Assembly (NCBI GenBank): GCA_937900045.1 | Contig: CALCEB010000041.1 | Coordinates: 1-23,415 of the forward strand | Source of the DNA: an uncultured Acidobacteriota bacterium | GTDB taxonomy: Bacteria > Acidobacteriota > Terriglobia > UBA7540 | Direction: 5' to 3' | DNA: 23,415 nucleotides | Part shown: one piece after another, positions 7,626-15,150 of the stretch | How the letters are laid out: the number at the start of each line of letters is the position of its first letter | Numbering within the stretch: position 1 is the stretch's first letter | Program-made: the position numbers and the translations under genes | The notes under the pieces: model-generated | Told to the model about the DNA's origin: nothing | Database searches by the model: none | The model's input: the letters and a program-made list of their open reading frames with translations, nothing else

Positions 7626-7932
7626 AGCGGATGTAAAGACGCATCATGGCTTCGTAGTCGGCGTAGGTTTTTGGCCGAAGCCTCGGCTTGGCTGACGTGG
7701 TGAGCCATTGATCCAGGTACTGATTCAGGCTGATCGCAGCCGCGCGGGGCAGACGTCCGATGTCGTGTTCTTGCAGCTTCGTATTCAGGTAGTTCTGCGC
7801 CTCGCGGAAGGAGCCTCGAATCGTTTTGTTGTGATATTTCCGCGTTCCGGTTTCCGGGTCGCGGCCAAGCGAAACGCGGACCAACCATGTGCGTTGGCCG
7901 CGTGAAACGAGTTGCCCAGCTCTTCGGGCCAT
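7624..7932 (-). pseudogene. Tyrosine recombinase (phage-type integrase), N-terminal fragment
   Basis: The 102 codons start at the ATG at 7932, with a strong AGGAGGT site at 7938-7944. TWLVRVSLGRDPETGTRKYH followed by KTIRGSFREAQNYLNTKL is the arm-binding AP2-like domain of phage integrases. LNQYLDQWLTTSAKPRLRPK and TYADYEAMMRLYIR are the start of the SAM-like core-binding domain. The protein stops right after YIR, so the catalytic domain (R-H-R-Y residues) is missing. The sequence beyond continues in another frame as a TniQ/TnsD-like fragment. A GCCCG-TGA-GCGGGC hairpin lies just upstream of the ribosome site. The fragment cannot recombine DNA. Confidence 0.8.
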
Positions 7933-8043
7933 AAGACACCTCCTGCCCGTGAGCGGGCACATTGGCTGCACAGAGTTGTGGCGGAGATCAGGGGTTTTAT
8001 TGGGGTTTTGACAGAGCGCTACTGATTGGGGTTCACCGGACTC
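7925..8043 (-). repeat. Integrase leader repeat, copy A
   Basis: About 120 bp covering the first codons, the ribosome site and the upstream region of the integrase fragment. It matches, with many substitutions and small gaps, a second copy at 8973-9090 in the same orientation. The best-kept blocks are CGGGCCATRAGACACCT at the start-codon end and ACTGAT..GGGGTTC at the far end. Confidence 0.55.
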
Positions 8044-8300
8044 CCGGATACGATCCCACGAATCGTCTGGCAGAGCGAATAGCAGAAGGCGTTCGCCCAA
8101 TCATTGGGGGGAGCGGGCGGAGTATACTTTCTGGTGAAATAGCATGGATTAAGACCGACCGGACTGTGGAGGGCACGATGAAACGCCGTCCACTTGCCAA
8201 GCCATACGAACCTGACTAGGACGAACACCCATTCCGGAGCTTCAGCTTCGCTCACGCGAAGGTAAGAGAACGAAACATGGAGGCCACCCTGAATCTTTAG

Positions 8301-8498
8301 CTACTCTTTGCGCCACTTGTCAGGCTCGCCCTTTGGCGTATGCCGGACCCGTTCAACATCAGGATGGACATTGGGCGCAATCCGCTTCGCGGCATCCTCA
8401 GCGTCTTTCTGAGTTCGGTGACCGCCCGAAACGACCTGTCCATTTTCCTTCACTGCGTACGTCCCGTCCCCGGCCCGTTCAATGTAAACATTTGGCAT
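8301..8498 (-). CDS. Small DUF2188-type protein
   Basis: This 65-residue protein starts at the ATG at 8498, behind AGGAGG at 8507-8512. Its pattern (MPNVYIERAGDGTYAVKENG, then HRTQKDAEDAAKRIA, ending VRHTPKGEPDKWRKE) fits the DUF2188 family. Those are short proteins with a beta-strand 'W/YAVK..G' block, a 'T..eA...A..ia' helix and a C-terminal 'v.rH...G..dkWrk' strand. The family function is unknown. Members are often found in accessory regions. The gene lies alone between mobile remnants, and a palindromic element sits just upstream of its ribosome site, probably in its promoter region. Confidence 0.7.
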   Translation of the reverse strand: MPNVYIERAGDGTYAVKENGQVVSGGHRTQKDAEDAAKRIAPNVHPDVERVRHTPKGEPDKWRKE

Positions 8499-8851
8499 TG
8501 CCTTATCCTCCTGAAACCAAATCTAGCAGGACAAGGCGTCTTTTGCTTATCCGGTTGTTTCAGCACGGCGCGAGGCGTAGGGGCACGATGTACGGCCTGG
8601 CCCTACCGCTTGTGTCTAGCTAAAACAAGCGGATAAGCATGAGGCGTCTACCGGAAGTATAATCTGGCCACTTTTTAACCCATGAGGAAACGTTATCCTA
8701 AAGACAAAAGGAGTATGGCGCCTGGTCTTTCCTTTGAGAATTCGCTCCCGGCATCTGTTTATGTATGGGTTCAGTAAGAAGTTTGACCAACCACAAGAAT
8801 GAAATTCAGTGAATTCAAGGTTTCGGACGAGAACGCCATCATCGCGCCCCT
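8499..8851. other. Gene-free stretch upstream of the DUF2188 gene
   Basis: It holds the ribosome site and presumed promoter of the DUF2188 gene and the 100-bp palindromic element at 8542-8641. From 8650 to 8851 there are only very short frames, including a 31-codon one from 8681 (MRKRYPKDKRSMAPGLSF) with no recognised homology. Nothing else could be identified. Confidence 0.5.
8542..8641. mobile_element. 100-bp palindromic MITE-like element with 8-bp target duplication
   Basis: GCTTATCCGGTTGTTT (8545-8560) and AAACAAGCGGATAAGC (8623-8638) are inverted repeats matching at 15 of 16 positions. Each is followed outwards, after 3 nt, by the identical octamer AGGCGTCT (8534-8541 and 8642-8649). 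Inside are two further pairings: GTAGGG (8577-8582) with CCCTAC (8601-8606), and CCGCTTGT (8606-8613) with ACAAGCGG (8625-8632). The symmetric layout and exact octamer suggest a tiny non-autonomous transposon using an 8-bp duplication. A structured regulatory hairpin is the alternative. Confidence 0.5.
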
Positions 8852-8980
8852 TTAGGGCTCAGCGAGGAGATCAGTAAGGACTTCTATTACTTTGGGCCGG
8901 AGCCGGTGTCTAGACCTTCGGTAGCGGCAGCAAGGTCGTCTGCGTGCGCCTCTTCGTTTTTGACTCACGAGCCGGGCCAT
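8852..8980 (-). pseudogene. Degenerate second integrase start
   Basis: A 42-codon frame begins at the ATG at 8980 (MARLVSQKRRGAR) behind AGAAGGTG. It is the counterpart of the start of the intact-looking integrase fragment (MARRAGQLVSRG), because the surrounding 120 bp are a diverged copy of that gene's leader. The similarity to integrases ends within about 10 codons, and the tail (PKVIEVLTDLLAEP) is not recognised. It is probably the stump of a second recombinase gene. Confidence 0.35.
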
Positions 8981-9090
8981 GAGACACCTTCTCTCTGAAA
9001 GCGCGCACACATTTTGCACACAAAGGATGTGTAGACCAGTATTTATGCGGGTTATGAAGGGGTGCCACTGATCCGGGGTTCGGTGGACCC
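8973..9090 (-). repeat. Integrase leader repeat, copy B
   Basis: A diverged direct copy of 7925-8043, about 1.05 kb away in the same orientation. It covers the ATG at 8980, the GGTGTCTC ribosome-site region and roughly 110 bp upstream. The two copies may mark two related recombinase insertions or a duplicated element end. Confidence 0.55.
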
Positions 9091-9782
9091 AGAACCGGCA
9101 CTTTTGAATTCATCGCGAGACGCTGGTAGAAATTACGATCAGTAAACCCTTCGGCGTTAATTGTGGGCACTCCCCGATGAAAGATTCTCGTACAGGGATT
9201 CTGCCCTAACGTACGGCACATCAACGTGTACGCAAACCGTCAAGTGGCGGGAATCGGTAAACCTCACGAGGTTACCGGCGATCGATCCAGGCGAGTGCCG
9301 GGGCGCCTAAACTTCCTGCAAGGGACTTCTTGGGCGTTTGCTGGTGGTAAGGCGATTCATCGCCATGAGTCAGGCGCAACCCCTGACTGGACCAGCGCAA
9401 GCGTACCGTGGGCCGGCCAGCATGGAAAATTGACCGAGATTGAAAATATAAAAGTTAGCGTCTGTCGCGTTGATTGCTGATGATCCCAAGCCATTGATTG
9501 TTGAGGGTCCGATCTCGTCGATCTCTTAATGGATTTTTATTGGACTCTGCCCTATGTGGCATGTGCCGGTTCAGTTCAACAGCGCAGCGAGCTTTCTCGC
9601 ATGCTCCAAAACGGCATTCCCAACATACTGCTCGTCCCCTTGCCGTACGCGTGAGCCCCGACTTTCCCATCGCGCACAAAAGATTGCCCCGGCAAATCCC
9701 GTGTCGTCCACAGTTCGGCGCGTGATATTGGCGTTACATAATGCCAGTGGCTTGGGAATATACTGTTGAGGCTTGAAGCGCT
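9091..9782. other. Gene-free stretch upstream of the NACHT gene
   Basis: About 690 bp with only weak overlapping frames on both strands and no ribosome-site support. No tRNA, repeat or clear promoter was recognised. It separates the recombinase debris from the NACHT gene and presumably holds that gene's promoter. Confidence 0.45.
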
Positions 9783-10502
9783 ATGGTTGATCAACAGCTT
9801 CCTTCTACTCGCGAGAAGTCATTTGGCGAGCGCCTCGGCCTCGGCGGAGAGCCGGGTCGTGCAGCTCCTTACCTTCGAGTTGCCCTCAGTTTCCTGAAGG
9901 AACTCGGCGAAGAGCAGCTCAAGCAAATTCCCGGTGTAGGACCGGCAATCACAGCTCTGCTCGAACTTTCCAGGGAAGAGGACAGCCGAAAACTCGAACG
10001 CCGTGTTCAGTCTTTACTGGTATCTACCGAGCAAACAAGAGAAGACATTGAATTGGTCGCGGGTATGTTGGCGGTTATGATGTCTTGTCAAAAAGAACTA
10101 CTCAGGCGATTCGAGAGCCAGGGGCATCTTGCGAACTCAGAGCAGCTCACAGAATTTGCCACAGGGGCTGCGTTGCTGGTTTATTGCGAGCGCATCTCGC
10201 TGGACTGCACGTACATAGATTATCGCGGCATCCAGGGTGCAAGTCACCCTGATCGTATCACGTCGCTGTTGATGGATGACGTGTACGTTGTCCCACGCCT
10301 CGTCCGACAGGCCAGCCGTTTCGAGAGGCTGGAACGCGAGCACGGTTTGCTTAACAATCTCGAGGATCCTACCTTACCCCGGCGGGCAGGATACGGTTGT
10401 CGCGAGAATACGCAGCCGTTTCTGAAGAGAAATGGCGTGCCCCGATCGGTGATGGTGGAAGGAGTCCAGGCGAGGCGCTTGGGCACGCCCGCCACGCAGT
10501 AG
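9783..10502 (+). CDS. N-terminal part of a NACHT-HEAT STAND protein (split gene, first frame)
   Basis: This frame encodes 239 residues. Residues 1-110 are mostly helical with a charged, probably coiled segment (EEDSRKLERRVQSLLVSTEQ), and no known effector domain was recognised. Residues 120-205 look like the segment that precedes a NACHT domain: EFATGAALLVYCERISLDCT, YIDYRGIQG, then a LLMDDVYVVPRLV block. After about residue 205 the frame leaves this pattern and its last 35 residues look unrelated. The next frame overlaps by 106 bp and continues the NACHT protein, so the two are probably one gene broken by a -1-type shift. No strong ribosome site precedes the ATG at 9783. Joined, the protein would be about 1182 residues. 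Confidence 0.7.
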   Translation: MVDQQLPSTREKSFGERLGLGGEPGRAAPYLRVALSFLKELGEEQLKQIPGVGPAITALLELSREEDSRKLERRVQSLLVSTEQTREDIELVAGMLAVMMSCQKELLRRFESQGHLANSEQLTEFATGAALLVYCERISLDCTYIDYRGIQGASHPDRITSLLMDDVYVVPRLVRQASRFERLEREHGLLNNLEDPTLPRRAGYGCRENTQPFLKRNGVPRSVMVEGVQARRLGTPATQ

Positions 10503-13330
10503 TGATCGGCGGGCCGGGCGTGGGAAAGACTGCTCTTCTCCGCTGGTTGGCCCGCATCTGCGTCACGGACAAACCATCTATCCAGGGACGGTTGGGATGG
10601 GCCGAGGAGAAACTCACTCCTATTCTGATGTCCATTGCAGTTTTCGCGGACGCCCGCAAAGACAGGCCGAATCTCACGCTGCGGTCCTTCCTGGATCAGC
10701 AAATGACTGAGCTGGGTGGAGATCTTCTTCGAACTGCCGTTGACGTGGAATTAGCCAATGGACGAGTGTTCCTCTTGATTGACGGAGTCGATGAAGTTCC
10801 TGATAGCCGCATCCGGTCTAACGTTGTTCGCGCCGTGGACCGGTTCATTGCGAGGCACGCCCGCAATCGGTGCCTGGTGACCTCCCGCCCATATGGATAC
10901 GTTCCACTTGGCGGCCAGGTTGAGCGCTTCGAAATGGTGAATTTTAATCAGGAGCAAGTGGAATCCTTCACATACAAGTGGCAGCGCGCGTCTGAGCGCA
11001 GGCAGCATCCAAGCGCGCCGGACCTGGCTCGCGCCGATGCCCAGGCCGAGGCCGTTCTGACTGAAATCAATCGGAGCCCAAAGATCCGCGAACTGGCGTC
11101 CAATCCGCTGATGCTTGTCATCATAATATCCCTTATTTACTACGAGGAACGGCGGCTCCCTGAGCGGAGGGTTCAGCTCTATGAGCAAGCCGTTCGCACC
11201 CTGATGGATACATGGAGTCAGTGGCGTTCGTTGACAGACTTGGATGTAGGTGGTGAACAACTGGCGACCGATCGTCTGATCCGAGTCTGGGGGGCTGTCG
11301 CGGAGTGGACGTGGCGAACGCGACCTGCCGGGGTAACTCACAGAGCCGAACTTGAGCGCAAACTTGTGGAAATCCTCAAAGAAAAGAAACTGGACGACGA
11401 CTATCCTGAGATCACCGCCGCTGGCTATCTCAACTCCGCGGCAAGGGCGGGTTTGCTGGAGGAGCGCGGAAAAGATGTTTTCGCCTTCTGGCATCACACG
11501 TTCGAGGAGTTTCTGGCCGCCGTCGAGCTTGCGACGCCTACCTCAAAGGCGATTGACCGCATCCTGGCTGTCCGCGATGACCCTCACTGGCGAGAAGTGA
11601 TTCTCCTGGCGGTGGGATACGTGGGGATCGTTCTCAGGGACGACGAAACCGCAACCGCCATCGTTGAAGCAATTGCCAGTCAGGGCCTCGGTCCGGCCGA
11701 ACGCCTGTTCCATCGGGGGCTGCGCTTGGCCGCCGCTTGTATTGCCGATGACGTTGGGATCAGGCGAACGCTAACCCAAAGAATTCTGGCGCAGCTAGCA
11801 GACGTGGTTCGGCAATGGCCGCTCGCGAGACGTGAAGGCGAGAGGATGATATCCTGGCGCGTTCCAGAATTTGACCGCGAGACTACTTTTCGCACCGCGG
11901 CGGGAGAGGTTAAGCCAACGAAGGCACGCTGGGTAAGAGTCATGGAGTGGCCTTATCAGCAATTCAATGATGCATTCTTCACAGCGGTAATGGCCCTACC
12001 CCGCCTGCGCCCAAGTTTAGAAACGCTGGCTGCGATTGCCCCCTTAGCAGATCATCTGAATCATTACGTACAAACGGCGGTCGCGCTTCTGTGCAGCAAT
12101 GCTGCGACGACTTGTGCCATTGCTCACGAGATTTGCAGGAGGCTGGTCGCGGATGAATTTGGCAATACCGCATGCTTGGCGGCACTGGGCCTCGCCCGGG
12201 TCGGAGAGTTTGACGAAGCAGTTGTTGGTGCACTCGCGCAAGCCCAGGAACTCGGCTATGTAGAGCCGGTCCTCAACTTTCTTGCTGACGAGATTTCGCA
12301 AGAGGCCGTTGACCGCGTAATCGCAGCTTTGGGCTCGCCTGAGCCTCACCTACGATTGCAGGCCGCGTTGTTGCTGCTCAGCCTGGGCCAGGCGGAGACA
12401 AAGGCGAGTAACACGTTACTCTCGTTATTGAGTTCCGCCTGCGATTCGGTACGCATAACCGCATCAGAGGAGCTGAACAGAATAGGCCAGGCGGACGGCC
12501 GGGTCCTCTGCGTCCTTCAGGAATTGCTCGATGCCAAAGACGACGACATTCACTTACGTGCAGCCAGCCTTCTGATCGAAAAGGGGGCCGCGAACGAGTA
12601 CACCGAGCAAGCGCTGAGATCCCGATGGTACGTTTCTGCTGCCGAGCTGCTCCACAGGATGGGGCGAACTAATGAGGATGACGTCGAAAGACTTTATGAA
12701 GTTCTAGATTTGTTTGTACCGCTAGACCTTGATGCGGCGACGTTACTGTTCAAAATAGGAGGGACTGAGGAAAGATTGGCAGATTCGCTGATCTCGGCCC
12801 TCGAGGCGGGACACATCAAACTGCACAGGCTAGACGAGGCACTAGAGCTGCTGCAAAACATGGGCCGCACAGACAAGACTGTGCAAGCTTTGAATGGCTG
12901 GCTGGGCTCCGAGGACCCTTGGCTGCGATTTCGGGGAGCTGAGGGATTAATCTTGATGGGCCGTCTGGAGGAGCCTGCGGTTGAGGCGGCCATGGCGTGC
13001 CTAAGTGCGGACGATCCGAACTTGCGTATGAAAGCTGCGACACTGTTACGTGAAATCGGAGCGGTGGACGAGCGTGTGGTAACGTCCGTGGCCAACATCG
13101 TTAAACCTGATTTTGACACCGCGAGCGCTGCGGTGCAGCGTTTGCTGCGTGGTGAGCCTGTTGATGAGCGCGACGTGGATTCTTTGGTAGAGCTCTTTCG
13201 AATCCGCGAGCAGCCACCCGAATTCCCTGCAGACCTGCCGCCGGAAGTGTCTCCCGTTTGGGAACCCGTAACGCGGGTACTTGCGCGCGCGTTCCTGTTC
13301 GAGTGGCTGTGGACCGAACTCCAAGCTTAG
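10397..13330 (+). CDS. NACHT NTPase with C-terminal HEAT-like repeats (split gene, second frame)
   Basis: This 977-residue STAND ATPase is open from about 10355, with a possible TTG start at 10397. Walker A is VVIGGPGVGKTALLRWLA (Lys44). Walker B is VFLLIDGVDEV (Asp129, with Asp132-Glu133). The later NACHT landmarks RCLVTSRPYGY, RELASNPLMLVIIISLIYYE and FWHHTFEEFLAAVEL are all in order. From about residue 400 the protein is alpha-helical. From about 560 to 930 it shows HEAT-like repeats (LRLQAALLLLSLGQAET, LRFRGAEGLILMGRLEE, LRMKAATLLREIGAVDE), a typical ligand-sensing region. Bacterial NACHT proteins of this type are known or suspected anti-phage receptors that oligomerise on sensing phage products. 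Placement beside recombinase debris fits a defence island. The native start is probably at 9783. Confidence 0.85.
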   Translation: MSREYAAVSEEKWRAPIGDGGRSPGEALGHARHAVVIGGPGVGKTALLRWLARICVTDKPSIQGRLGWAEEKLTPILMSIAVFADARKDRPNLTLRSFLDQQMTELGGDLLRTAVDVELANGRVFLLIDGVDEVPDSRIRSNVVRAVDRFIARHARNRCLVTSRPYGYVPLGGQVERFEMVNFNQEQVESFTYKWQRASERRQHPSAPDLARADAQAEAVLTEINRSPKIRELASNPLMLVIIISLIYYEERRLPERRVQLYEQAVRTLMDTWSQWRSLTDLDVGGEQLATDRLIRVWGAVAEWTWRTRPAGVTHRAELERKLVEILKEKKLDDDYPEITAAGYLNSAARAGLLEERGKDVFAFWHHTFEEFLAAVELATPTSKAIDRILAVRDDPHWREVILLAVGYVGIVLRDDETATAIVEAIASQGLGPAERLFHRGLRLAAACIADDVGIRRTLTQRILAQLADVVRQWPLARREGERMISWRVPEFDRETTFRTAAGEVKPTKARWVRVMEWPYQQFNDAFFTAVMALPRLRPSLETLAAIAPLADHLNHYVQTAVALLCSNAATTCAIAHEICRRLVADEFGNTACLAALGLARVGEFDEAVVGALAQAQELGYVEPVLNFLADEISQEAVDRVIAALGSPEPHLRLQAALLLLSLGQAETKASNTLLSLLSSACDSVRITASEELNRIGQADGRVLCVLQELLDAKDDDIHLRAASLLIEKGAANEYTEQALRSRWYVSAAELLHRMGRTNEDDVERLYEVLDLFVPLDLDAATLLFKIGGTEERLADSLISALEAGHIKLHRLDEALELLQNMGRTDKTVQALNGWLGSEDPWLRFRGAEGLILMGRLEEPAVEAAMACLSADDPNLRMKAATLLREIGAVDERVVTSVANIVKPDFDTASAAVQRLLRGEPVDERDVDSLVELFRIREQPPEFPADLPPEVSPVWEPVTRVLARAFLFEWLWTELQA

Positions 13331-13593
13331 AATCGAACAGAACGAACTCGTCCCTTCCCGAGCGCATGTTCCAGGATGCCTTGAGGTATTCGAGAAAAAC
13401 CGCTCAAACGGGCACCGGGGCGCCAACCACTCTGATTGTCCAACAGCGTTCCTGCCAGTCCCGGGTGACGGGCATCCGGAAGTTGGAAAGCCGGGCGTCA
13501 CTTTAACGTATAACGGCCTAACCTTGCATTTGGCTCACCGCCACGGTGGTCCAGATCACTGGGACGGGTTGCTGCACCAGAGTCTCGGGCGGA

Positions 13594-15063
13594 TCAACCG
13601 CTGGGGAGATGGCCAAATAGCTTTTCCTCTAGCCATGATTTGCCTTCGTAGACGCAGCGCTTAAACTGATCAAGCGACCCCACCGCCTCCTTCAACTGTC
13701 CCGTCGGGACGTCGCATTGTCCGCCGAAGCGCTTTCGCAGCTCCTCCATGAACAAATCACGCCACACCTGGAGCCCTTGCACCTCTCCCACCGCCCAGCC
13801 CAAGTGTAACTGACTCGGTTCCCAACCAATTTCGAGCACGAACATCAGGTAACTCTTGATCATGTGATTCCGGAACCGCGCGCTAACTTGGTTTCCTGAC
13901 TCAGCAATCGACCAAACACAGAGCGACCAGGTCAACGCCAAAGCCCGCGCGACTTCACCGGGAGCCAGAACCTGCGGGGGAGTGGTCTTGGATGCGGCTC
14001 CTTTTAGGGCGGTGACGCACAGATCACGGAGATCGCCAGTGATCTCGTACATCAAGTACGCATACGGCGTTGGGTGTTCCCAATAGCTGAGTGAACTTTC
14101 CCACACTGCCTCATTGAACCGGGATCGGTCCTGTACCGCGTTGAAGACATCAAACAGGTCCGTCACATAGAGGTCCTTTTCCACCCCCTTTTCAAGCGCA
14201 GCCTCGATTGCAAGCACGTGCACCTTGGTCGCGAGGTAGATGGGGCAATGTGACCGGGTGGCGATTCCTTGTCTTGCTTCGTAGTGCTGACCCACGTTGT
14301 TGTAGACGGCATCAAGTTCTCCGCTCCGCAGGGCCTCCACAGCTGCCATCAGAAGTGGATAGTGGGCGTTTGCTTGGGTATACCACTCCGGGTTTTGAAA
14401 AGTAGTCTCAATTAGGGTCCGTTCTCGCCCTGAATAGGTGAGCCCCTCCAGTCCGCCGAAGCGCCAAACGACAGCCCCCCGCAGGGGTGATACGCCCGCC
14501 CGTACCAACTCCCGGACGACCGCCTCAACGGCGCTAAGCCGATTGTCGAGAGACTTCAGAAACTCCATGTGCGCCAGTAATTCTAAATGGATCAGAGAGC
14601 GTGACTCCATGAGGGCCGCGATCATCGCCGGCTGAAAAAGGACGTCCGCGGCAGTCGCCGGCAATCGTGCAAGTCCCTGACGGTTCTTTCGAAGGATTCT
14701 CTCGACCTCGTCAAACTCATGCTCCCGTAAGGCCGCCTGAAAGAGGTTCTCTACGCGCCCCATTCTGCTTCCAGTGAGCCTAGCCCGATGCCAACAGACC
14801 CAACTCCCTAGAGCCGCCACAACCGGGACAACGAAGGCTCCGACCGTCAGCCCAAAGATGACGTCCGGGAGCGACCAGCCAAAAGGAGGGCTTACGCCAA
14901 ACGGAGCATCGCGACAGATAATCAGGGCGAAAGACACGACCATCGCAGCAGCCAAGCACCACACAGGCACAAACAACGCTAACGAGCGGCGTTGGAGAGG
15001 GCGCGCGATGGCCAGAGCAGCTAGGAGGATACCTGCGAACGTTAGGAGAGCTTCAAGCGTCAC
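13594..15063 (-). CDS. Unrecognised membrane protein with a large soluble domain
   Basis: This 489-residue protein uses a GTG start at 15063, with AAGGGA about 8 nt upstream. It has three predicted membrane helices: residues about 4-22 (LLTFAGILLAALAIA), 28-49 (LALFVPVWCLAAAMVVSFAL) and 68-91 (VIFGLTVGAFVVPVVAALGS). A positively charged stretch (HRARLTGSRMGR) then suggests the rest is cytoplasmic. The soluble 390 residues are mainly helical and Trp-rich near the end. No family was recognised. It converges on the NACHT gene with 263 bp between their stops and lies 88 bp downstream of the oxidoreductase on the same strand. It could belong to either neighbourhood or to neither. Confidence 0.7.
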   Translation of the reverse strand: MTLEALLTFAGILLAALAIARPLQRRSLALFVPVWCLAAAMVVSFALIICRDAPFGVSPPFGWSLPDVIFGLTVGAFVVPVVAALGSWVCWHRARLTGSRMGRVENLFQAALREHEFDEVERILRKNRQGLARLPATAADVLFQPAMIAALMESRSLIHLELLAHMEFLKSLDNRLSAVEAVVRELVRAGVSPLRGAVVWRFGGLEGLTYSGRERTLIETTFQNPEWYTQANAHYPLLMAAVEALRSGELDAVYNNVGQHYEARQGIATRSHCPIYLATKVHVLAIEAALEKGVEKDLYVTDLFDVFNAVQDRSRFNEAVWESSLSYWEHPTPYAYLMYEITGDLRDLCVTALKGAASKTTPPQVLAPGEVARALALTWSLCVWSIAESGNQVSARFRNHMIKSYLMFVLEIGWEPSQLHLGWAVGEVQGLQVWRDLFMEELRKRFGGQCDVPTGQLKEAVGSLDQFKRCVYEGKSWLEEKLFGHLPSG

Positions 15064-15150
15064 CGAGTGTCCCTTACGTCTCCGAGATCACAGATCAGGA
15101 AGGTCAATCAGACCCGCGAGCCGACTGAGCTCAAACTGGCGCGCGACAGG

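Noticed and set aside
8019..8255. A 78-codon minus-strand frame upstream of the integrase fragment
   Set aside because: It has no ribosome site or recognisable pattern, and it partly overlaps the integrase leader repeat, which has better explanatory power.
8534..8649. Integron attC site
   Set aside because: The unit is palindromic and of suitable length but lacks the RYYYAAC and GTTRRRY core sites, and no integron integrase or cassette array is nearby.
8910..9224. A 104-codon minus-strand frame with a CAKC motif
   Set aside because: It largely overlaps the degenerate integrase leader. The Cys pair is not part of a recognisable zinc finger, and no ribosome site supports the start.
10355..10502. 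Programmed -1 frameshift in the NACHT gene
   Set aside because: No X XXY YYZ heptamer in the correct register was found in the overlap; a one-base indel in the C tract explains the break more simply.
13281..13664. A 127-codon plus-strand frame after the NACHT gene
   Set aside because: It overlaps the ends of both convergent genes, has no ribosome site and no protein-like pattern.
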